From Liolophura sinensis (lineage: Eukaryota; Mollusca; Polyplacophora; Chitonida; Chitonidae): a stretch of 64,000 nucleotides of DNA. The notes under the pieces are model-generated. The model saw only the letters and a list, made by a program, of their open reading frames with translations. It was not told the origin of the DNA and made no database searches. The position numbers were made by a program, and so were the translations under genes. Positions within the stretch are counted from its first letter, which is position 1. Each line of letters starts with the position of its first letter. Where the stretch lies: contig NC_088297.1 in NCBI RefSeq assembly GCF_032854445.1, positions 23,883,127 through 23,947,126 of the forward strand, given 5' to 3'. This document shows, piece after piece, positions 60,672 to 64,000 of the stretch.

Positions 60672-61082
60672 AGTCAGTCAGTCAGATATTACTAGGTCAC
60701 ATTATATATCTTCTAACATGGGCCTACCTTGTTTTACTTTAGCCAGTCACTCAGCATGAAGCAGAGGGCAGAACGAGACGAAGTCATTATATTACATTTG
60801 CCCTACTGGATGTAGGTTTACGTGAAATGCATTTTGCTTTATCCCATTAAAACATATGAGCCTCACAGATTTATCTGTTTTCTTATGAAAGTAATCCTTT
60901 GTTTTAATGTAAAAACTACACTGTGTAAGCATTAGCTCTAGTAATACTTTTGATTTTCTCAGGTAAACCCTACAGGTGCCGAGCAGAATGGTGTCTACGA
61001 GGAGATGGGGGATACCTCTGAGTTAAGGCGTATTTGTGAATATGAGAATGTCGGGGATATTTTGGGATCAAGGGCAGTCTAA
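40016..61082 (+). CDS. Receptor gene B: MEGF/Draper-like multi-EGF transmembrane protein
   Basis: Eight exons splice in frame to 877 aa: 40016-40085, 40294-40371 (less sure), 45554-45679, 46891-47028, 48966-50600, 56226-56519, 59238-59410, 60963-61082. All extracellular junctions are phase 1, which allows exon shuffling. Layout: signal peptide 1-23, Gly-rich linker 24-49, two small Cys-rich EGF-type units 50-137, 11 EGF repeats 138-682, two more 683-780, transmembrane helix ~793-815, basic stretch and 39-residue tail with YEEM and YENV. The repeats carry 8 Cys each, as in MEGF10, PEAR1, SREC and Draper. In those relatives such ectodomains bind apoptotic cells, bacteria or modified lipoproteins; that role is inference here. 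There is no N-terminal EMI domain and the tail is far shorter than in MEGF10. Gene A is its tandem paralogue. Confidence 0.78.
40294..40371 (+). CDS. Receptor B candidate exon 2 (Gly/Asp-rich)
   Basis: 78 nt, phase 1-1, acceptor tggtacag|gc and donor gaag|gtacag. Encodes a Gly-Ala-Asp-rich 26-mer with one Cys (GGADVAERGTGGADCGTHGV). Skipping it also keeps frame, so it could be alternative. Unlike the other exons it has no EGF pattern. Confidence 0.42.
40372..40982 (+). other. Intron of gene B
   Basis: No coding feature. A TTTAAAGGAGCAGAAAC sequence at 40913 resembles the end of the MITE at 37662. Confidence 0.5.
40983..41256. mobile_element. Palindrome-ended MITE-like element
   Basis: 28-bp inverted repeats, tttttgtatggtgggtattt gggaccac at 40983-41010 and its reverse complement at 41229-41256, around an AT-rich core. 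A second, inverted and truncated copy is at 38243. TTAA occurs at 40914 and 41287, so a slightly larger TTAA-bounded element is possible. Confidence 0.8.
41257..41799 (+). other. Intron of gene B
   Basis: No feature recognised. Confidence 0.45.
41800..43170 (-). pseudogene. Penelope-like element reverse transcriptase, dead
   Basis: On the minus strand, with several stops and frameshifts, in the order expected of Penelope-type RTs. LPAEKGNATVIL and EEKVQDLLSDSCYQKLKRDP come first, then SSSFVKSSTHFVGKL, LVSFDVKFLFTKV, DGTPRGSPLPPVVANIFMEH and PKLWPRYVGDTF. The catalytic YVDD box reads YVGD (42077-42088), so the first metal-binding Asp is lost. The element lies in an intron of gene B in antisense. 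No GIY-YIG endonuclease part was seen. Confidence 0.85.
43640..43990 (+). repeat. 48-bp minisatellite, about seven copies
   Basis: Unit: gatagacgtacagcatagag, agtaaaaccagagcagcgac, gacagtgt. The antisense frame (LLSMLYVYHTVVAALV) is an artefact of the 16-codon period. Confidence 0.96.
43991..45104 (+). other. Intron of gene B
   Basis: No exon recognised. At 45034-45075 lies a diverged copy of the region just upstream of exon 1, followed by an ATG (45047) with a hydrophobic reading that runs into a SINE. Confidence 0.45.
45105..45235 (+). mobile_element. SINE family 1, 5'-truncated
   Basis: ggccgtaagtgggaaggtct to aaattcttgagtacgaac; head missing, + orientation. Confidence 0.87.
45554..45679 (+). 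CDS. Receptor B exon 3 (Cys-rich EGF-type unit)
   Basis: 126 nt, phase 1-1, acceptor atgttttag|tc, donor cagcaag|gtaagt. Reads VCSSTSLTKCGEECHC, then CGGGFCEGGCQDGWTNTDCQ: an 8-cysteine unit like the next exon. Confidence 0.85.
45680..46533 (+). other. Intron of gene B
   Basis: No feature recognised. Confidence 0.5.
46534..46812 (-). mobile_element. SINE family 1, full length, upstream of exon 4
   Basis: Complete element with (tatt)n tail at the left and tRNA-like head at the right. Possible short target duplication tgtgtat on both sides. It ends 78 bp before exon 4. Confidence 0.88.
46891..47028 (+). CDS. Receptor B exon 4 (Cys-rich EGF-type unit)
   Basis: 138 nt, phase 1-1, acceptor tatgtttcag|tg, donor cctacag|gtaaca. 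Reads VCEASSPTKCGEDCHC to GCAPGWKGSTCQTPT. Its last bases (cctgtcagacacctacag|gtaa) are identical to the core of the 58-bp minisatellite, so an exon of this type is the source of those arrays. It is squeezed between two SINEs. Confidence 0.88.
47057..47316 (-). mobile_element. SINE family 1, full length, just after exon 4
   Basis: 260 bp with a perfect 12-bp target duplication agactaagtaat at 47045-47056 and 47317-47328. Inserted only 16 bp beyond the 5' splice site of exon 4. Confidence 0.95.
47560..47755 (+). repeat. Minisatellite of about 43 bp
   Basis: About five diverged copies of ccagagttgtaaaagcagag followed by aggcgtagtctttctcgg. The last unit runs into the segment shared with the Tc1 element. 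Confidence 0.8.
47741..48275 (+). repeat. Intron segment related to the Tc1 insert at 3676-4204
   Basis: See the entry at 3676. Here it is in the ordinary intron context of gene B, with no transposon ends beside it. Confidence 0.75.
48276..48965 (+). other. Intron of gene B before the EGF exon
   Basis: Open frames present but without motif; ends tatttgtaacag, the acceptor of exon 5. Confidence 0.5.
48966..50600 (+). CDS. Receptor B exon 5: 11 EGF-like repeats in one exon
   Basis: 1635 nt (545 codons), phase 1-1, acceptor tttgtaacag|aa, donor acaaaag|gtaaat. Each ~50-residue repeat follows CPVGTYGQTC, QNTCNC, a Cys before DKMTGAC, then TGQCNPGYAGPDCQP: 8 cysteines, laminin/MEGF type. Repeats 3-6 and 7-10 are near-identical: a 594-bp four-repeat block was tandemly duplicated recently (for example ctgtgcgaaaagacaatc at 49611 and 50205). 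Variation is concentrated in the first six residues and the linker DTTT/AT. Animal EGF repeats are often one per exon, so a single 11-repeat exon points to intron-free expansion. Confidence 0.92.
50756..50885 (+). pseudogene. Probable dead EGF-type exon at the head of the minisatellite
   Basis: Reads CDAMSATKCGADCHC to GCDGGWEGETCQTST and ends tacag|gtaagatt, clearly a third relative of exons 3 and 4. The acceptor is poor (gttgccgag), and compared with exon 4 two bases (tg) are missing after it. Splicing from exon 5 would therefore give GTG TGA, an immediate stop. Skipping from exon 5 to 56226 keeps frame. Its last ~43 nt plus ~15 nt of intron are the exact pattern of the array that follows. 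Confidence 0.7.
50886..52600 (+). repeat. 58-bp exon/splice-donor minisatellite, first array of gene B
   Basis: About 29 units, 58 bp apart in the regular part (for example acctgtc at 51157 and 51215). Roughly two thirds keep cag|gtaag, cag|gtgag or cag|gtaaa. The array starts at the donor of the exon-like sequence 50756-50885, with no gap. Early units share the peculiar sequence atcggcgaatctgtct with the starts of the other two arrays, so the three arrays are homologous along their order. Confidence 0.94.
52601..53987 (+). other. Intron of gene B, left of the duplication boundary
   Basis: No exon recognised. A 122-codon frame at 53361-53729 has no known motif. The right limit is where similarity to base 1 of the window starts. 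Confidence 0.5.
54060..56110 (+). repeat. 58-bp exon/splice-donor minisatellite, second array of gene B
   Basis: Counterpart of 1-2085, unit for unit, with small unit gains and losses (an extra ~118 bp near 55430-55540). Interrupted by the SINE at 54205-54489. Confidence 0.93.
54205..54489 (-). mobile_element. SINE family 1, same insertion as 212-489
   Basis: Target duplication gtgatgaca(a/g)at at 54193-54204 and 54490-54501. Confidence 0.92.
56226..56519 (+). CDS. Receptor B exon 6: two EGF-like repeats
   Basis: 294 nt, phase 1-1, same splice sites as 2166-2459. All 16 cysteines of the two repeats are present. Eight base differences from copy A, seven of them amino-acid changing. Confidence 0.9.
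56520..59237 (+). other. Intron of gene B
   Basis: Counterpart of 2460-3539 plus 5710-7442, with the empty Tc1 site near 57600 and a SINE-2 fragment at 57928-58013. Confidence 0.7.
57928..58013 (-). mobile_element. SINE family 2 tail fragment
   Basis: gagtgagtgcttggggttta acgtcgtactt; single copy, without the local duplication seen in A. Confidence 0.72.
59238..59410 (+). CDS. Receptor B exon 7: transmembrane exon
   Basis: 173 nt, acceptor attttcag|ag, donor acaag|gttatt. Same helix as copy A with Ser to Cys before the helix (VSCGG) and Tyr-Ser to Cys-Ala at its inner end. All six base differences change amino acids. Confidence 0.88.
59411..60962 (+). other. Intron of gene B
   Basis: Counterpart of 7616-9032; includes the GTCT microsatellite. 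Confidence 0.7.
60402..60684 (+). repeat. (CTGT)n microsatellite, expanded
   Basis: About 280 bp against 140 bp in copy A. Confidence 0.96.
60963..61082 (+). CDS. Receptor B exon 8: cytoplasmic tail with stop
   Basis: 39 codons and TAA. NGVYEEM and CEYENV keep the 11-residue spacing between the two tyrosine motifs. Four base differences from A, all amino-acid changing and all outside the Y motifs. Confidence 0.86.
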   Translation, partial: VNPTGAEQNGVYEEMGDTSELRRICEYENVGDILGSRAV

Positions 61083-61209
61083 TTCAGTACGGCTGAAAAA
61101 CGCGCTGTACAACGCTATTTAATACAGAGATCACCTAAATAACGACAACCATACAAACTGTTACATACACATAGTGTATGTATCATGGGGCAAATGAAAC
61201 CATATGTCT

Positions 61210-61726
61210 CTGTTAGAACACACCAGTGTATGTATGACAAGAGCTCTGTCTATTAAAACACACCAATGTGTACATAAAAGACTTCCGTCTGTTAGAACAC
61301 ATCAATGTGTACATCTGTAACAAAATCTCTCTGTTAGAAAACACCAATGTGCACATATGAAAAGACTTCCTTCTGTTAGAGGATATCAGTGTGTACATCT
61401 GTAACAATATTTCTCTGTTAAAGCAGACAAGTGTGTACATGTCAGCAAACTTCTGTCTGTTATACCTCACAATTGTTTACATATCTAAATTCATACTTGT
61501 GTGACGATTTCTTTTGCCAAAGTAAAGATGTGTGTACATATGTGACGATTTCTGTTTGCTAAAGCACACAAGAAATTACAGATGTGACGATTTCTGTCTG
61601 CTAAAGCACACATGTGTACATATGTGCCGATTTCTGTTTGCTAAAGCACACTGGTGTGTGCATATGTGACGATCTCTGCTTGCTAAAGGGCACAGGTGTC
61701 TACATATGGGACGATTTCTGCTTGCT
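61210..61726 (+). repeat. 42-bp minisatellite downstream of gene B stop
   Basis: Shorter than in A. It ends abruptly at cttgct joined to atgacctagttatcac, the deletion joint. Confidence 0.92.
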
Positions 61727-63571
61727 ATGACCTAGTTATCACGGACGTCAAGGAAAGCACTTCGACTTGAACCCGGCGTTTTAATAATTTTACTGTATTT
61801 TATGAAAGAAAAACAGTTTAAAAGACATCCCTAGTATGTGAGAAAGACAAAGGAGAAAAACTTAAATCCTCAGCTGTACTAAATTCATAAGATCATAAGA
61901 TTTAGTTAATTTTAAACATTGTGCGGTGAAATGTCTTCTCATAAACATTCGGTCTCACTTATGAATTTTGCACTAACTCATATTTGTTATTTAGAGAATG
62001 CTGACAATAGACGAAAATGAGCGACAAAAATGTATCTGGGTACATGAATGCGGTTTGTGCCGGGACGGTATGCTGCTGTTTGGCATAATTTATGATACCG
62101 TCGTTGAATATTACACGGCTTGTAAATCAACTGATTTTACGTCTGTGGTGCGGATGCTACAGACTTGTCCCACAACAATTTGCGAAACGGCCATTAGCTT
62201 ACATGCAATTAAATCGTTGCAAACGATCTCAAAATGATCTCTTATGCAGTAGTTCTGAGTTATCATATGCCACTACATGGAGTGAATGGGTAAAGGCTAC
62301 TTCACAGCTTAGGCCGAACAATCTAATAGCAGCGTGTTTGATTGGGTAAAATTCTCAAGACGGCTGCCTCAACTCACACAAGCCATTTATACAGTATTGC
62401 GATTTTGTTCTACATGTCATTCGGTGAAATCCCATTAAATTAATAAAGTATGATACTTTTTAGAAAGCTTGGGCGTTCTGCTTTTTAGCGGGGTGCTGTC
62501 TTGTCCTTTAAAATGGTCTCGCACAAATGTCTCCCTCTAACGCACAAAGAATGTTCCTTGTACAACGAAGCCCAACCTTCTGACAAACTTTGTGTGTTCT
62601 TTTTCATTTTAAATTAAGTTTTTTTGGCCGTGAGTTGTTCCACAAATCTCTATGTTAGCCTTGGTATTGGCCTACTGGATTGGTGTCACGCCGTATGCAT
62701 TAAAAGTTATGCAGACAGGAACCAATAAAGTAGGTACTATTGTGTATATATAGCTTGTTTCTCAGATAAAAACATTTACTCTGTTGAAGGTGATACGTTA
62801 CCCCCACAATGTCGGTGTTAAATATACTATTTTGAAAGTTGACCTGTCTTATAATATTCTATTTCATTTATATAAACAGTTTAACTAAAGCCCAAACGGA
62901 GGTAAACTGAGAAGAAGCTGTATTTTAATGCTTACCGAGATAATGTGCCAACTGTCACACTTTCATCGCTGCTCTGCTTTCATTCTTCGTGCAGTAGATT
63001 TTTTAAATGTTGTATTTGAAGAAATTCCTTGTACCACGATATAAGACCAAAACTGTCAAATTGTAACGGAATTTGGAATTTTAAACTGTTAAGTTAAATT
63101 GACCTTGAATAATCAACACTTCACTAGTGTGTGTGTTTGGTAACAGGGAACTCCAAAGATGCCACAACGCAAAGGTCACGTCTACAACCCGATGATGATT
63201 GCAATAGTTTATGTGTCTTTTGGCTGCATTGGCTTTCAACGCAGTAGTCAAGTATAATCCAGTTCTACAAATGTAGTCGTTGATGGTTCCAGGAAACCTA
63301 GCAGACTCAGGATAGAACAACCGCTCATTCGCACACACCTGACAAACGTCCTGAGTTTGAAGATGTAGCAAAAAAGTCCTCGGGGAAAATTTTGAAAACA
63401 ATAAACGTTGTCCGACACATCCCGCATTTTCCCAACTTTTTTGAAATTATTAACTGTATTAATTATATGAATATTATGGATTATTATCTTCCATAAACCA
63501 ATAGCACGTCCAGTTTTTCAGATCTATTTTATCCAGTCGGGGCCAGGTAGTGGTATCTTAAGTAAGGAAGT
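61727..63571 (+). other. Downstream region of gene B
   Basis: Counterpart of ~10965-12831. Candidate polyadenylation signal AATAAA at 62442-62447. No gene recognised. Confidence 0.55.
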
Positions 63572-64000
63572 ATGTCATATTTCTGGTAATGTGCGGTAAT
63601 TTCCTCCGTCATATTCCTGGTGATGTGCGGTAGTTTCCTCTGTCATATTCCTGGTGATGTGCAGTAGTTTCTTCTGTCATATCCCTAGTGATGTGCGGTA
63701 GTTTCCTCCTCCATATTCCTGGTGATGTGCAGTAGTTTCATCCGTCATATTCCTGGTTGTGTGCGGTAGTTTCATCCGTCATATTCCTGGTGATGTGCGG
63801 TAGTTTCCACCGTCAAATTCCTGGTGATGTGCTGTAGTTTCCACCGTCAAATTCCTGGTGATGTGCAGTAGTTTCCTCCGTCATATTCCTGGTGATGTGC
63901 AGTAGTTTCCGCCGTCATATTCCTGGTGATGTGCAGTAGTTTCCACTGTCATATTCCTGGTGATGTGCGGTAGTTTCCTCCGTCATATTTCTGGTGATGT
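63572..64000 (+). repeat. 34-bp minisatellite, copy B, cut by window end
   Basis: Same unit as 12832-14582, more diverged between copies (rccgtc(a)aattcctgg variants). Confidence 0.94.

Larger units (their letters stand above)
53988..64000 (+). repeat. Segmental duplication, copy B of 1 to ~13,150
   Basis: Collinear with the window start (base 1 aligns to 53988). Shared landmarks are the array, the SINE with the same target duplication, the three exons, the GTCT run, the 42-bp and 34-bp arrays. Differences: no Tc1 element, a ~1.15-kb deletion near 61727, no ~40-bp piece near 58977, longer GTCT run. Exons differ at 18 of 587 bases by eye. Confidence 0.96.

Overview
The window looks like nuclear DNA of a lophotrochozoan animal, most likely a mollusc. 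It is AT-rich, with short exons, GT-AG introns, many tRNA-headed SINEs of the kind common in bivalves and gastropods, a Tc1-type transposon, a Penelope-type retroelement and a LINE remnant. At least a dozen unrelated minisatellite families fill much of the non-coding space. All gene models were read by eye, without database searches.

Three genes are visible, all on the + strand. Receptor gene A is represented only by its last three exons (2166-2459, 7443-7615, 9033-9152). A complete three-exon gene for a small secreted beta-propeller-like protein of unknown role lies at 30336-33699, with a TATA box and a polyadenylation signal. Receptor gene B (40016-61082) appears complete: signal peptide, small Cys-rich exons, one giant exon with 11 MEGF/Draper-type 8-cysteine EGF repeats, a 2-repeat EGF exon, a transmembrane exon and a short tail exon. 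A and B are recent tandem paralogues. The segment from base 1 to at least about 13,150 is repeated at 53988-64000, about 97% identical in the exons.

Layout. 1-12.8 kb: 3' part of gene A, with a composite Tc1 insertion. 12.8-30 kb: gene-poor, almost continuous minisatellites plus two complete SINEs. 30.3-34 kb: beta-propeller gene. 34-40 kb: TE debris (SINEs, LINE ORF1 remnant, a TTAA-flanked MITE). 40-61.1 kb: receptor gene B, with a dead Penelope element and SINEs in its introns. 61-64 kb: second copy of the gene A downstream region.

The most unusual feature is a 58-bp minisatellite in the receptor introns (1-2085, 50886-52600, 54060-56110). Its unit is the last ~43 nt of an EGF-type exon plus the first ~15 nt of the intron, so nearly every unit carries a CAG|GTAAG-like 5' splice site. 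The intact progenitor-like exon ends exactly where the middle array begins. Other points: the receptor tail has an ITAM-like YxxM-x11-YxxV spacing; exon differences between A and B are almost all amino-acid changing; and the Tc1 insertion in gene A carries a 0.53-kb piece related to an intron of gene B.
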